Shown: positions 1 to 8,726 of the stretch, one piece after another
Numbering within the stretch: the first letter of the stretch is position 1
Layout: every line of letters begins with the position of its first letter
Assembly (NCBI GenBank): GCA_944326445.1
Contig: CALVDZ010000010.1
Location: 1 to 64,000 of the forward strand
Direction: 5' to 3'
Source of the DNA: an uncultured Helicobacter sp.
GTDB lineage: Bacteria; Campylobacterota; Campylobacteria; Campylobacterales; Helicobacteraceae
Length of the DNA stretch: 64,000 nt
Notes under the pieces: model-generated
The model's input: the letters and a program-made list of their open reading frames with translations, nothing else
Database searches by the model: none
What the model was told of the DNA's origin: nothing
Translations under genes and position numbers: made by a program

Positions 1-53
1 GTGGGTTTGGGGATAGTCACTACCCTCTAGGTAGCTCCCACCCCCAAACCCAC
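1..53. repeat. Nested hairpin at window start
   Basis: Bases 1-12 (GTGGGTTTGGGG) pair perfectly with 42-53, and inside this CTACC (20-24) pairs with GGTAG (30-34). The inner motif, GTCACTACC then five or six bases then GGTAGCTCCC, recurs near 54208 with a different outer stem. This suggests a structured end or subunit of the repeat family; its function is unknown. Confidence 0.5.
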
Positions 54-392
54 CAAAAACTCCACAAGCACCACCGCGTTTGTTGCGATAGCAACCAACC
101 CACACTTGCACACGACTAATTTTGCTGCTTGCAGTAGTAACCCCACGCAATCCACACCAAGCCAAGAGGGCAAGCCAAGCGCGGAGATTCAAGAAAATAC
201 AGAATCTCGCGTAGGCTTAGAATCTAACTTTAGCAGCTTAGATTCAGATTCACAATCCAAAGATTCACAAAAACAAAATCTAGAATCTAGTTTTTCAGAA
301 TCTAAGAATCTTACAGAATCCACAACGCCAAAAAATCTTAACAAGGCTTTGCCAAATATCAATAATAGTGCGTGCGGTAGCACGATGCCTAA

Positions 393-418
393 GCAGAATC
401 TATGGCAATAGATTCTGC
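393..418. repeat. AGAATCT hairpin with embedded stop, copy 1
   Basis: GCAGAATCTAT (393-403) and its exact complement (408-418) flank a GGCA loop, giving a perfect 11-bp stem. Copies lie at 1177-1202 and, inverted, at 1828-1853. In the plus frame the segment reads N-L-W-Q then stop, so it ends the repeat-encoded reading frame. A T-rich run follows (CCATTTTTGC), so a terminator-like role is possible. Confidence 0.5.
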
Positions 419-1053
419 CATTTTTGCGCAGCAAAAATCCAATCAAATATCCCGTGCGGAGCACCTGCAAAAAGCGTCGTCGGGGTGGGAGAGGCTAAAG
501 AGTTCTTACCCGCCCGCCCAAATCGGGAGCGACTTCGCGCGCGTGGCAAAGCCACTCGCCCATACCTGCACATTTTAAGCCTCGCTCCCCCCTCTCGCAT
601 AAAACACAAGATTCTAAAAAATTAGAAAGTATCCGTGAGAACACGACTCTAAGAAACTTAGAATCTACAGAAATCTAGCGCAGATTCAGAATCTAAAACA
701 CACACAGAATCTGGCACGGATTCAAAGACGATTACAGAATCTAACGCGGAGATTCTAAAAGACGCACAACTTACAGAATCCAAAGAGATTCTAAAAAATG
801 AAAAAACACAGAATCTAGGAGGCGCAGAGTCTAAGACATTTACAGAATCTAGCCATATAGATTCTGAAGCAAGCGCAGAATCTAAAGCAGATTCACAATC
901 TAAGGCATTTACAGAATCCACCCCCACAGATTCACAAACACAAAGCCAAGATTCAAACAATACAGAATCTAAAGCGCACATAGAAGCTAAAGCACGTGCG
1001 CATTCCACCACCTCGCATAATGCAACCCACACAAGCGCGCCAAATCCACTTGC

Positions 1054-1065
1054 GGGGGGGGGGGG
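1054..1065. repeat. Poly-G tract (12 G)
   Basis: Twelve consecutive G inside repeat copy A. Tracts of this length slip during replication and act as phase-variation switches in Helicobacter and Campylobacter. A tract of the same length lies in the galE insert (45644-45655), so G tracts appear in two members of the repeat family. No intact gene is seen here for this tract to switch. Confidence 0.8.
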
Positions 1066-1176
1066 CAATTACCCACACTACAAACCTTACACACGCTAAA
1101 GATCCACACTCCCAAAAAACTTGTGCGAGGCTTTGCCCGATTCAAATAATAGTGCGTGCGCAAGCGCAAGGCCTAA

Positions 1177-1202
1177 GCAGAATCTATGGCAATAGATTCT
1201 GC
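1177..1202. repeat. AGAATCT hairpin, copy 2
   Basis: Same perfect 11-bp inverted repeat as at 393-418, again after a GCCTAA lead-in and before GCCATTTTTGC. Confidence 0.5.
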
Positions 1203-1262
1203 CATTTTTGCTGCGCAAAAATCACATAAAACACGTAGCACACAAGTGCATACCGCCCCTCG

Positions 1263-2186
1263 TCCGCTCGTGGGTTGGATTCTAAATCCATCTTAGATTC
1301 TATCTGCATTGTAGATTCTTTGATTGTTAGATTCTGTGTTTTTTCATTTTTTAGAATCTCTTCAGATTCTGTGATTGTTTCAGAATCTATATGGCTAGAT
1401 TCTGTAAATGTCTTAGAGTCTGCGCCCCCTAGATTCTGTGTTTTTTTCATTTTTTAGAATCTCCGCACTAGATTCTGTGAATGCCTTAGATTCTGTATTT
1501 CTTTGAGTCGCGTTCTCACGAATACTTCCTAGATTCTCAAAATCGCTTTGTTTTTTCGCAAAAAGGGGTGTTATCCCCTCCCCGCTCCTAAAGCCCCGAA
1601 AAAGCCGCCGCTGTTTTTGCTGCGCTTTGCTTGCAACCCGTTGGCTCTTTTCGGCAGCCAAAAGTATATCTTTTGGCGGGAGAGCCTCGCTATCTCCTTG
1701 TCTAGTCAAAAATGCTAAAAATGCACTACTGCATTTTCTTAACGCATTTTTAACACCACGACAAGGGCGAGTGGCGGTTGGTGCTTGCGCACCTACACAT
1801 TGATTTGATTTTTGCTGCGCAAAAATGGCAGAATCTATTGCCATAGATTCTGCTTAGGCCTCGTGCTTGCGCACGCACTATTATTGATATTTGGCAAAGC
1901 CTCATTAAGATTTTTTGAAGTAGTAGATTCTGTAAGTTGCTTAGATTCTGAATCTGCTTGAGATTCTGTTAGACTAGATTCTAGGCTTTCATTAGATTCT
2001 GAATCTGCCTTACATTCCACGCTTGGCTTGCCCGGGCATTCTAAGATTTGAGATGAGAAAAGTGGGTTATCAAGCGAGGATTGAAGGAGCTTACTAGAGG
2101 TAAGTGACTGAAAATCCGAGCGTAGATTCCCGCTTTTATCGCCAAAAGCTGAATGCCCATCCAAAGAGCCATTTCCCACGCACAAG
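1263..2186 (-). repeat. Composite AGAWTCT-rich repeat, copy B (inverted)
   Basis: This copy faces copy A. Read on the minus strand it begins next to the pyrF 3' end with a module encoding G-S-L-D-G-H-S-A-F-G-D-K, nearly identical to the one at 47529-47666. An ES-rich tract, the 1828-1853 hairpin and a module at about 1500-1770 (R-S-G-E-G-I-T-P-L-F-A-K-K) follow. The last module recurs near 48120-48170 and, in reverse orientation, near 45295-45350 in galE. Long minus-strand frames (1835-2185, 1413-1844, 1184-1450) cover it, but they are repeat-encoded and match no family I recognise. The junction with copy A near 1262 is approximate. Confidence 0.7.
1828..1853. repeat. AGAATCT hairpin, copy 3 (inverted)
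   Basis: Inverted copy of the 11-bp stem-loop at 393-418, with loop TGCC. It ends the minus-strand frame read through 2185-1835. Confidence 0.5.
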
Positions 2187-2204
2187 GCTAAGTTTCCTCA
2201 TCGC

Positions 2205-2912
2205 TCACAAAATCTCCAAAATTCTCTCCACCACGCCCCTAGGATCTTGCGCCCTATAAATGGGGCGTCCAACGACGATAAAATCGCTCCCCACGCGCTT
2301 TGCCAATGCCAAATCCGCCACGCGCTTTTGATCGCTGCTCTCCTCGCCAAATGGGCGAATCCCGGGCGTGAGCGCAATGAAACTCTTGCTCGTGGCTGCC
2401 TTGATACTCTGTGTCTCAAAGCACGAGCACACCACGCCATCGCACCCACTCTCATAGGCTAAAACCGCCATATTGCGCGCGTGATTGAGAATAGGGGTGT
2501 TATAAATCTGCCCAAAGTCCTCCTGCCCAAAGCTCGTAAGCGCGGTGACAGCGAGGATACGCGGCGCGGTGGGGTTTGCCTCCCTATAGCGCGCCAACGC
2601 CCTCATCGCCTGCGCGCCACTGCTCGCGTGGATTGTGAGCATATCCACACCTAGGGCGTGAATCTCGCGCATCGTATCAAGCATCGTGTTTGGGATATCA
2701 TAAAGCTTGAGATCCAAAAACAGCCTAAAATCCCCAATCCTGCGCAAGTCTTCCAAAAACTCCTTGCCATCGCGCACAAAGCTCCTTAAACCCACTTTGA
2801 GCCACAAATGCGCACTATGGCTTTTGAGCAGTCGCACAAGGGCGAGGTTGGATTCCCTACTCTCTCTATCGAGTGCCACGCAGAGCTTTGGTGCATTTGC
2901 CCTGCCACTCAT
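2205..2912 (-). CDS. pyrF: Orotidine 5'-phosphate decarboxylase
   Basis: Decarboxylates OMP to UMP, the last step of de novo pyrimidine synthesis, in the cytosol. The 235-residue length is typical. The catalytic motif D-L-K-L-Y-D-I-P-N-T is near residue 67, and the phosphate-binding end T-P-G-I-R-P followed by V-V-G-R-P-I is in the C-terminal third. The ATG overlaps the nusB stop by four bases (ATGA), so the two are translationally coupled. It is the last gene of can-kdsA-ribH-nusB-pyrF, a cluster matching one I know from H. pylori. Repeat copy B begins directly after its 3' end. Confidence 0.95.
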   Translation of the reverse strand: MSGRANAPKLCVALDRESRESNLALVRLLKSHSAHLWLKVGLRSFVRDGKEFLEDLRRIGDFRLFLDLKLYDIPNTMLDTMREIHALGVDMLTIHASSGAQAMRALARYREANPTAPRILAVTALTSFGQEDFGQIYNTPILNHARNMAVLAYESGCDGVVCSCFETQSIKAATSKSFIALTPGIRPFGEESSDQKRVADLALAKRVGSDFIVVGRPIYRAQDPRGVVERILEIL

Positions 2913-3388
2913 TGCGCGCCCTCTGTGGTTGTTTGGGCATTTTGCGCAGGCAGATTCTGCGAGCTCGCACCGCTTCGCTCCGCCTTGTCTTTGCGCATTT
3001 TTTGTATGGAATCTAGCACGCCATTAATCAGCCGCGGCGCGTTCTCATCGCCATATATTTTGGCGAGCTCCACAGCCTCATTGATGACAATGGGCACATC
3101 GGTTTGCGTGTGGCATAGCTCATACGCCCCAAGCCGCAATATCGAGCATTCAATCCGCCCAAGCCGATTGGTATCCCACTCCTTGAGATGGGCGTTGATG
3201 AGTGTGTCCAGAGATTTGAGGTTTGCAAGCACGCCATTAAGCAGCCCTAGCGCGAAATCCTGCTGCTTGTGGCGGATTTTTTTCTCCTCTAAAATCTGCG
3301 TGGCGTCCTCTATGCTAGCGTGATTGCCCAGCTCATAGGCATAGAGTATCCCAAGCACCGCATTGCGTGCCTGCGTGCGAGTTGCCAT
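2909..3388 (-). CDS. nusB: Transcription antitermination factor NusB
   Basis: A 159-residue all-helical RNA-binding protein that, with NusE (S10), promotes antitermination on rRNA operons. The N-terminus M-A-T-R-T-Q-A-R, the central R-L-G-R-I-E-C-S-I-L-R block and I-N-E-A-V-E-L-A-K-I-Y-G-D are characteristic. The start is one base after the ribH stop, and the stop overlaps the pyrF start, showing a tightly packed operon. The C-terminal 25 residues or so (rich in Q, A and T) extend past the usual NusB end and look unstructured. Confidence 0.93.
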   Translation of the reverse strand: MATRTQARNAVLGILYAYELGNHASIEDATQILEEKKIRHKQQDFALGLLNGVLANLKSLDTLINAHLKEWDTNRLGRIECSILRLGAYELCHTQTDVPIVINEAVELAKIYGDENAPRLINGVLDSIQKMRKDKAERSGASSQNLPAQNAQTTTEGAQ

Positions 3389-3389
3389 C

Positions 3390-3860
3390 TCACACCCCTA
3401 GATTCTGATAGAGGTTGATAAGCTCGATAAGTCCGCTCATAGATTCAAAGCCCTTATTGCCTGCCTTGCTCCCAGCGCGCTGTATCGCCTGATCGAGTGA
3501 ATCTGTAGTGAGCACGCCAAAGGTTACCGCCGCGCCGTATTTGAGTGTGACATTGGCTATGCCTTTGGTAGCCTCCGCAGCGACATAATCAAAATGCGGC
3601 GTATCGCCTCTGATGATCGCGCCAAGGCAGCAAATCCCATCATAATCGCCCTGTGTGAGGAGCTTTTGGAGGACAAAGGGTATCTCATACGCCCCCGGCA
3701 CGAGCACCAAATCTAGCAAATCCTCATTGCCCCCGTGGCGCAAGAAACAATCCCGCGCGCCCTCTACAAGCCTATCGGTTATGATGTGATTAAATCGTGA
3801 GCTGATAATGGCTATTTTCTCATCTCCGCGCAGTTTGAGCGCGCCCTCTATGGTATTCAT
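3390..3860 (-). CDS. ribH: 6,7-dimethyl-8-ribityllumazine synthase
   Basis: Condenses the ribityl-uracil intermediate with dihydroxybutanone phosphate in riboflavin synthesis. Family blocks are S-R-F-N (substrate loop), [21 protein letters not shown] and the C-terminal G-N-K-G. The catalytic histidine sits in the T-P-H-F-D segment. The frame is open another 40 codons upstream, but the ATG at 3860 is chosen: it follows AAAGGAGAAG, gives 156 residues, and M-N-T-I-E-G begins the conserved fold. The longer version would overlap kdsA with a non-conserved extension. Confidence 0.95.
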   Translation of the reverse strand: MNTIEGALKLRGDEKIAIISSRFNHIITDRLVEGARDCFLRHGGNEDLLDLVLVPGAYEIPFVLQKLLTQGDYDGICCLGAIIRGDTPHFDYVAAEATKGIANVTLKYGAAVTFGVLTTDSLDQAIQRAGSKAGNKGFESMSGLIELINLYQNLGV

Positions 3861-3876
3861 TCTCTTCTCCTTTATT

Positions 3877-4710
3877 TTATGATAATGCAAGGGGCTGCAG
3901 ACTAGGCAGCAGCTCCCTAATGCGCAGCAAATCCTCCACGAGCCCAAAAAGCTCGTGTGTGGGCACCATATTTGCCCCATCGCTTAGGGCAGATTCTGGG
4001 TTTAGGTGCGTCTCGGCAAAAAACCCATCAACCCCCACGCTCGCAGCCGCACGCGCGAGGTATGGGACAAAGCGCCTATCGCCCCCGCTTTTACCATCAA
4101 GTCCCCCTGGCATCTGCACGCTATGTGTCGCGTCAAACACCACGGGCGCAAATTGGCGCATAATCGCAAGCGAGCGCATATCCACCACGAGATTGCCATA
4201 GCCAAAGCTGCTGCCCCGCTCGGTTAGCCAGATTCCATAATGTCTGCTCTGCTCGTATGTGGCGGCGTCCCCCCCACGCGTTTTGATGGCTTTTAGCACC
4301 GTGTGCTTCATATCTGCGGGATTCATAAACTGCCCCTTTTTGACATTGACGATCTTTGAGGTTTTCGCCACTGCGACGATGAGATCAGTCTGACGGCACA
4401 AAAATGCTGGGATTTGGATCACATCTGCCACTTCTGCGATTGCCTCGGCTTGGTGGCTCTCGTGGATATCGGTGATGATTTTGTAGCCAAATTCTTTTTT
4501 AATCTGCGCTAGGAGGGCTAGCCCCTCCTTTAGCCCCGGTCCGCGGTAAGAATCTAAGCTCGTGCGGTTTGCCTTATCAAAACTTGCTTTGAAATAAAAA
4601 TCGATTTTGGGATTTTGGGCAATAGGTGCGAGGGCTTTGGCGGTTTGGCTAAGATTCTCATAGCTCTCAATCACGCAAGGTCCGCTCATTAATATCATCT
4701 TTTCTTGCAT
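3877..4710 (-). CDS. kdsA: 3-deoxy-8-phosphooctulonate synthase
   Basis: Joins phosphoenolpyruvate and arabinose-5-phosphate to make KDO-8-phosphate, the precursor of the inner-core LPS sugar KDO. The 277 residues include G-P-C-V-I-E-S near the start, [18 protein letters not shown] and [10 protein letters not shown], all standard for KdsA. Its ATG shares one base with the can stop (TAATG). An AGGAGAAG site lies four bases before the chosen start; an internal ATG at codon 5 is a possible alternative. Confidence 0.95.
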   Translation of the reverse strand: MQEKMILMSGPCVIESYENLSQTAKALAPIAQNPKIDFYFKASFDKANRTSLDSYRGPGLKEGLALLAQIKKEFGYKIITDIHESHQAEAIAEVADVIQIPAFLCRQTDLIVAVAKTSKIVNVKKGQFMNPADMKHTVLKAIKTRGGDAATYEQSRHYGIWLTERGSSFGYGNLVVDMRSLAIMRQFAPVVFDATHSVQMPGGLDGKSGGDRRFVPYLARAAASVGVDGFFAETHLNPESALSDGANMVPTHELFGLVEDLLRIRELLPSLQPLALS

Positions 4711-5360
4711 TACTTCTCCTTTTCTTTTTGGATTATGGGTTTAAACTCGCGCTTAATCATATTGTAGTTTAAAATCTCCCCCGTCTCAATAATGTAATAC
4801 CACCCATAGATACTAAGCTCGCCACGATCAAAACGCTCCTCAACAAAGGGATAAGTCATTAGATTCTCAAGCTGCTGCTCGACATTGATTTGCTCAGTGA
4901 GCCACATACGCTTGGATTTGGAGCTGGGTTTGAGGGCGAGGACTTTTTGCTTGACAGGCTCTAGGAGCTCGATCCATTTTTGCACATAGGGGGCTTTGTC
5001 TAGCTTATTTGGTGGCTCATAAATCGCCGTGCAAGCCCCGCAGTTGCTATGCCCGCACACGATGATATTTTGGACATCAAGAATGGTGATGGCGTATTCG
5101 ATAGCGGCAGTGGTGGCGAGATAGCCCTTGCGCATAGCGTTAGATTCTGTGTAGGGTGGGATAATGTTGCCGATATTGCGCACGACAAACAAATCGCCCG
5201 GATCGGAATTGGTGATGAGGTTTGGCACCACGCGTGAATCCGCGCAGCTGATAAAAAGTGTGTGGGGGTTTTGCGTCTTTTTGAGGCTTTCATAAAGCTC
5301 TTGGTGCGCGACATAATCTTCTTCTTGGAACTTAATAGCCCCTTCAAATAATTCTTTCAT
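4710..5360 (-). CDS. can: Beta-class carbonic anhydrase
   Basis: Interconverts CO2 and bicarbonate using zinc. The 216-residue protein has the beta-class ligands C-A-D-S-R near residue 39 and H-S-N-C-G-A-C near residue 102. No signal peptide is seen, so it should be cytosolic and serve bicarbonate supply and pH balance. It is the promoter-proximal gene of the can-kdsA-ribH-nusB-pyrF operon and is divergent from the DedA gene. H. pylori carries a beta-class enzyme at the same place in the cluster. Confidence 0.9.
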   Translation of the reverse strand: MKELFEGAIKFQEEDYVAHQELYESLKKTQNPHTLFISCADSRVVPNLITNSDPGDLFVVRNIGNIIPPYTESNAMRKGYLATTAAIEYAITILDVQNIIVCGHSNCGACTAIYEPPNKLDKAPYVQKWIELLEPVKQKVLALKPSSKSKRMWLTEQINVEQQLENLMTYPFVEERFDRGELSIYGWYYIIETGEILNYNMIKREFKPIIQKEKEK

Positions 5361-5413
5361 ATTTGCCTTAAAAGTTTTGTGGGTTTTAAAGAAAGGATTA
5401 TAACAAAAGCAAG

Positions 5414-5419
5414 TATAAT
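5414..5419 (+). promoter_or_regulatory. -10 element upstream of DedA gene
   Basis: TATAAT about 63 bases before the chosen DedA ATG, in the divergent gap with can. No clear -35 is seen, as is usual for sigma-80 promoters in this group. Confidence 0.45.
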
Positions 5420-5481
5420 GTCGCCTTTAATTTTGCGTAAGGCTGAAGTTTGCGCGCCTAGCTTATTTGACAAGGAATGCA

Positions 5482-6159
5482 ATGTTTGGAGAGATTATCG
5501 AGAGTATTGTGAATTTTGTCGGCGATACGGGGTATTTGGGGATTTTTGTGATGATGTTTATAGAATCTAGTTTCGTGCCCTTCCCCTCTGAAGTGGTGAT
5601 GATACCCGCTGGGTATTTGGTGTATAGAGGCGATATGAATGCCGTGCTAGCGGTAGTCGCTGGCGTGGCTGGCTCGCTAGCTGGGGCATTGCTCAATTAT
5701 TGGCTCGCACTCAAATTTGGGCGAGAGTTTCTTATCCGCTTTGGCAAGTATTTCTTTTTTACAGAATCTAATATGCGAAAAATGGAGAATTATTTCACCA
5801 AACACGGCGAGATTAGCACCTTTGTGGGGCGGCTGATTATGGGTGTGCGTCAGTATATCTCGCTGCCTGCGGGACTTGCGCGAATGAATCTTGCTAAATT
5901 TTGCTTTTATACCTCGCTTGGTGCGGGGATTTGGGTGATTATCCTCGTGTTTATCGGCTATGGGATTGGCACCGTCTTTGGAGCGGACTTTGGGGTGGAT
6001 CATATCGTGCATATTTTTACCACACACGATGAGCTAAGCCCAGAGGAACTAGGGATCAAGCAAAATGTCAAAATGGTTGGCTATGCGTGTTTGGCGTTTG
6101 TGGCTGTGGTGAGCGTGGTGTATGTGCTGTATTGGAAGCTTAAAAAATCCAAAAACTAG
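5482..6159 (+). CDS. DedA-family membrane protein
   Basis: A multi-pass inner-membrane protein of the DedA/VTT superfamily, implicated in lipid flipping and envelope homeostasis. Seen here are the N-terminal [12 protein letters not shown] re-entrant motif, the [13 protein letters not shown] block and the signature [16 protein letters not shown], which resembles the DedA motif G-R-F-x-P-x-x-R. The ATG at 5482 is chosen because AAGGA lies six bases before it; the frame is open from a TTG five codons earlier. The substrate cannot be told from sequence. Confidence 0.88.
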   Translation: MFGEIIESIVNFVGDTGYLGIFVMMFIESSFVPFPSEVVMIPAGYLVYRGDMNAVLAVVAGVAGSLAGALLNYWLALKFGREFLIRFGKYFFFTESNMRKMENYFTKHGEISTFVGRLIMGVRQYISLPAGLARMNLAKFCFYTSLGAGIWVIILVFIGYGIGTVFGADFGVDHIVHIFTTHDELSPEELGIKQNVKMVGYACLAFVAVVSVVYVLYWKLKKSKN

Positions 6160-6169
6160 GAGTGTGAGC

Positions 6170-6517
6170 GTGATAAAAGTCTATGGCATACCAAATTGTG
6201 GCAGTGTGAAAAAGGCACGCGCGCTTTTAGAATCTCTAGGCGTGGCGTATGAGTTTGTGGATTTTAAAAAAACACCGCCAAGCAGGGAGCAAATAACCCA
6301 CTGGGCGCAAAAATCCTCCCTAAGCACCTTACTAAATACCAAGGGCACGACTTACAAAAAACTTGACTTAAAAGACAAAAACCTAAATGATGAGCAAAAA
6401 ATAGAGGCTATGCTCACGCACCCCACGCTTATCAAACGCCCCGTTGTGGAATCTAGCACAGAATCTAGCGCGATTGTCGTAGGCTATGATGAGGCAGCGC
6501 TCAAGGCTCTTAGCTAG
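6170..6517 (+). CDS. ArsC/Spx-family thioredoxin-fold protein
   Basis: A 115-residue member of the arsenate reductase-like (ArsC/YffB/Spx) family. The N-terminus I-K-V-Y-G-I-P-N-C-G-S-V-K-K-A carries the single catalytic-type cysteine, and I-K-R-P-V-V-E matches the R-P-I/V-x-E segment. Without an adjacent ars operon a true arsenate reductase is doubtful; many such proteins are YffB-like with unclear substrate. The GTG at 6170 is chosen over the frame opening at 6122, which overlaps DedA, because TAGGAG lies seven bases upstream. Its 3' end overlaps the frame of the next gene. Confidence 0.75.
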   Translation: MIKVYGIPNCGSVKKARALLESLGVAYEFVDFKKTPPSREQITHWAQKSSLSTLLNTKGTTYKKLDLKDKNLNDEQKIEAMLTHPTLIKRPVVESSTESSAIVVGYDEAALKALS

Positions 6518-6527
6518 TTTGGGGCTT

Positions 6528-7874
6528 ATGGAGAGGCGATTGAAAGGGCTTGGCAAACTCTGTGTGTGCGTCCTATGCGCGCTAGTGCTTGGGGCGTGCT
6601 CGAGCAAAAAGGTTACTATCCTAGAGCCAAAGGAGCTTAGCACCCTGCCCCAAAACGCAAACTACTACCTCCCCCAAGATCTCTTAGAATTCCCCGAGAT
6701 AGATTCTAAAGTGCTGCAAAAAGACTACTTGCAGAAGTTTTTTGCCCCGTGGCTCAGCACAAAACCAAATCCTAATGTCGATGAGGTGTTTTGGATACGC
6801 CCCTCACTGCTTAAAGCACGCAGTTGGGGGATAAATCTCAAGCCCTATAGCCTACAAGAGAGGCAAAAAATCCTAGATTCTATGCAGCTAGATCTCTATC
6901 CAAGTGCCAACAAAAAAGCCATCATCACGAGTAACACAAGCATAAGGGCAGTCCCTAGCGTGCTGCCTAGATTTTCCAAGCGCGATGGCTATCCCTTCGA
7001 TAGATGGCAAAATTCGCTTATCTTTAGCGGCACGCCGGTGCGTGTGACGCATTATGATAGCTCACGCCGCTTTGCGCATATAGAATCTGGTTTTGTCTAT
7101 GGTTGGGTGGAGGTGCGTGATATGGCGTTTGTGAGCGATGAGGACGCCAAGCGCATTATGCAGTGGCGCTCCTATGTGATGCCAAATAAAGACAATATCG
7201 CGCTTTTAGATTCAAACAATCGCTTTGTTACAGAGGCGCGGCTAGGGCAAATCTTTGCGCTCAAAAATCAAACTACAGATTCTTATGAAATCTATGTCGT
7301 GCTGCGCCAAGACAATGGCAATGCACGCATTAGCACACTCAAGGTAAAACGCCAAGATTTTTCGCCCTTTCCCTCGGGCTTTAGCCAAACACTTGTGGCG
7401 GATTTGCTCACGCAGCTTATGGGGAGGGCGTATGGCTGGGGCGGAATGTATGAGGAGCGGGACTGCTCGGCGTTGGTGCGCGATATTTTTGCGCACAATG
7501 GCGTGTTTTTACCGCGCAACTCCAAGGCACAGGCGTTTTATGGAAACAACAGCATAGATTTGAGTAAAATGCCGCCAAAAGACAAAGAAGCCTATATCAT
7601 CGCCAATGCCACGCCCTTTTACACGATTTTGTGGTTGCAAGGGCATATTATGATATACCTCGGGCATACCCAAGGCAGGGCTATCGTGGCTCATAGCGTG
7701 TGGAGTGTGACTAGTGGCAAGCGATATGAGAATATGCTCGGCGGCGTGGTTATCACGACTTTGCACATTGGCGAGGAGCACAATGGCGTGTTTAGACGCT
7801 CCAAAACCCTGCTAGAGCGTATAGGCGCGATGTCGGATATGACGACGCTCTACCAAGCAATCATCAATCAATAA
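6528..7874 (+). CDS. NlpC/P60 (C40) peptidase lipoprotein with SH3 domains
   Basis: A 448-residue exported lipoprotein, probably a gamma-D-glutamyl peptidase cutting peptidoglycan stem peptides. The N-terminus is basic, then hydrophobic, with lipobox L-G-A-C at about residues 21-24. SH3-like segments fill the middle (residues about 120-260). The C-terminal NlpC/P60 domain has Y-G-W-G-G then D-C-S-A-L-V with the catalytic Cys and G-H-I-M-I-Y-L-G with the His. The ATG at 6528 gives a clean signal peptide; the frame is open 14 codons further up, inside the previous gene. Transcribed just upstream of the metal importer. Confidence 0.82.
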   Translation: MERRLKGLGKLCVCVLCALVLGACSSKKVTILEPKELSTLPQNANYYLPQDLLEFPEIDSKVLQKDYLQKFFAPWLSTKPNPNVDEVFWIRPSLLKARSWGINLKPYSLQERQKILDSMQLDLYPSANKKAIITSNTSIRAVPSVLPRFSKRDGYPFDRWQNSLIFSGTPVRVTHYDSSRRFAHIESGFVYGWVEVRDMAFVSDEDAKRIMQWRSYVMPNKDNIALLDSNNRFVTEARLGQIFALKNQTTDSYEIYVVLRQDNGNARISTLKVKRQDFSPFPSGFSQTLVADLLTQLMGRAYGWGGMYEERDCSALVRDIFAHNGVFLPRNSKAQAFYGNNSIDLSKMPPKDKEAYIIANATPFYTILWLQGHIMIYLGHTQGRAIVAHSVWSVTSGKRYENMLGGVVITTLHIGEEHNGVFRRSKTLLERIGAMSDMTTLYQAIINQ

Positions 7875-7908
7875 AATTCACATTGCATATTTTACAAAAG
7901 GAGTTTGT

Positions 7909-8718
7909 TTGAGATATTTGTTTGTGTTGGGGATACTGCTAAGCGTTGCGCAAGCAAAAGTGATGGTGATGGTGAGCGTGCTACCACAGAGCTACCTAGT
8001 CCAAAAAATCGCCAAAGACTATGCCGATGTCAAAGTAATGGTGCCAAAGGGCAAATCTCCCGAGCTCTATGAGCCCCTACCCCTGCAAATGCGCGATGTC
8101 AAAGAATCCCATATCTATGTGGGCGTGGGTATGCCGTTTGAAAAAAAATGGTTTCGTAGGTTTAAATCCGTAAATCCCAAACTGCGCTTTGTCGATGTGC
8201 CCCGCGCGCTCACACAATCAGGCTTTAAAGTCGCACACGATCCGCATATTTGGCTCTCTCCTGCGTTGATGAAAATCCAAGCGCGCGAGATATTTCACGC
8301 TATTGCAGGGATCGATCTCAAAAACAAAAGCTTTTATAAACAAAATTACGAGAGCTTGCTAAAAGAGATCGATGCGCTAGATTCAGAGATACAAGCGATA
8401 TTTGCCAAGCCTAGTGCCAAAAAAATATTTGTGGTGTATCATCCGGCGTGGGGGTATTTTGCCAGCGACTATGGATTGCAGGAAGTCGCCATAGAATCTG
8501 AAGGCAAAGAAGCCAAAAGCGCACATTTGCAAGAAGTGATAAATACTATCAAATCAAACAATATCCGCACCATTTTTCTCCAACCGCAATTTTCCAAAAA
8601 ACAAGTCCAAGCACTAAGCAACGAGCTAGGGCTAAAAATCATCGAGCTAGATTCTCTGCAGGAGGATTGGGCGGAGGCTATGAGGGCGTATGCTAGGGCT
8701 ATAGCCACGCAGGAGTGA
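7909..8718 (+). CDS. Metal ABC transporter substrate-binding protein (ZnuA/TroA type)
   Basis: Periplasmic cluster A-I binding protein feeding Zn or Mn to the ABC pair encoded next. It starts with TTG after AAAAGGAG and has a short signal peptide ending A-Q-A-K. Expected metal ligands are D-P-H-I-W-L-S-P (His), V-Y-H-P-A-W-G-Y-F (His) and a C-terminal Asp in I-E-L-D-S. The first ligand motif, usually P-H-x-Y-x-P, reads P-E-L-Y-E-P, so Glu stands where His is expected. No His-rich loop is present. Zn is more likely than Mn by context, but the metal is not proven. Confidence 0.82.
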   Translation: MRYLFVLGILLSVAQAKVMVMVSVLPQSYLVQKIAKDYADVKVMVPKGKSPELYEPLPLQMRDVKESHIYVGVGMPFEKKWFRRFKSVNPKLRFVDVPRALTQSGFKVAHDPHIWLSPALMKIQAREIFHAIAGIDLKNKSFYKQNYESLLKEIDALDSEIQAIFAKPSAKKIFVVYHPAWGYFASDYGLQEVAIESEGKEAKSAHLQEVINTIKSNNIRTIFLQPQFSKKQVQALSNELGLKIIELDSLQEDWAEAMRAYARAIATQE

Positions 8719-8726
8719 AGTAGTCT

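Larger units (their letters stand above)
1..1262. repeat. Composite AGAWTCT-rich repeat, copy A
   Basis: This stretch holds no ordinary gene. It is a mosaic of modules found again at 1263-2186 (inverted) and 47514-48619. Visible parts are a hairpin at 1-53, ES/LDS-coding tracts at about 160-390 and 665-990, a stem-loop at 393-418, a 12-G tract at 1054-1065, and a second copy of the stem-loop at 1177-1202. A 36-base string starting near 1120 recurs without mismatch near 47816. Reading frames through the tracts translate as E-S, S-K and L-D-S repeats, and frames are open on both strands. The left boundary lies outside the window, so copy A may interrupt a gene to the left. No transposase is present. 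Confidence 0.7.

Noticed and set aside
13..53. Replication origin or dif site in the hairpin region
   Set aside because: No DnaA-box cluster or dif-like sequence could be recognised there.
160..990. CRISPR array
   Set aside because: The repeated AGATTCT/AGAATCT words are short, irregularly spaced and coding-phased; there are no equal spacers or cas genes.
658..1068. Long minus-strand frame full of L-D-S in repeat copy A
   Set aside because: It is the reverse reading of the AGAATCT tract; length comes from low-complexity composition, with no ribosome site or family match.
1413..2185. Minus-strand frames in repeat copy B as ordinary genes
   Set aside because: They match the inserts in the FAD gene and in part galE, so they are repeat-encoded rather than independent genes.
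1..2186. Insertion sequence or prophage
   Set aside because: No transposase, integrase or phage gene is present in the window; the repeats are non-autonomous at best.
3861..3980. Longer ribH start
   Set aside because: The added 40 residues overlap kdsA, are not family-like, and the internal ATG has a strong ribosome site.
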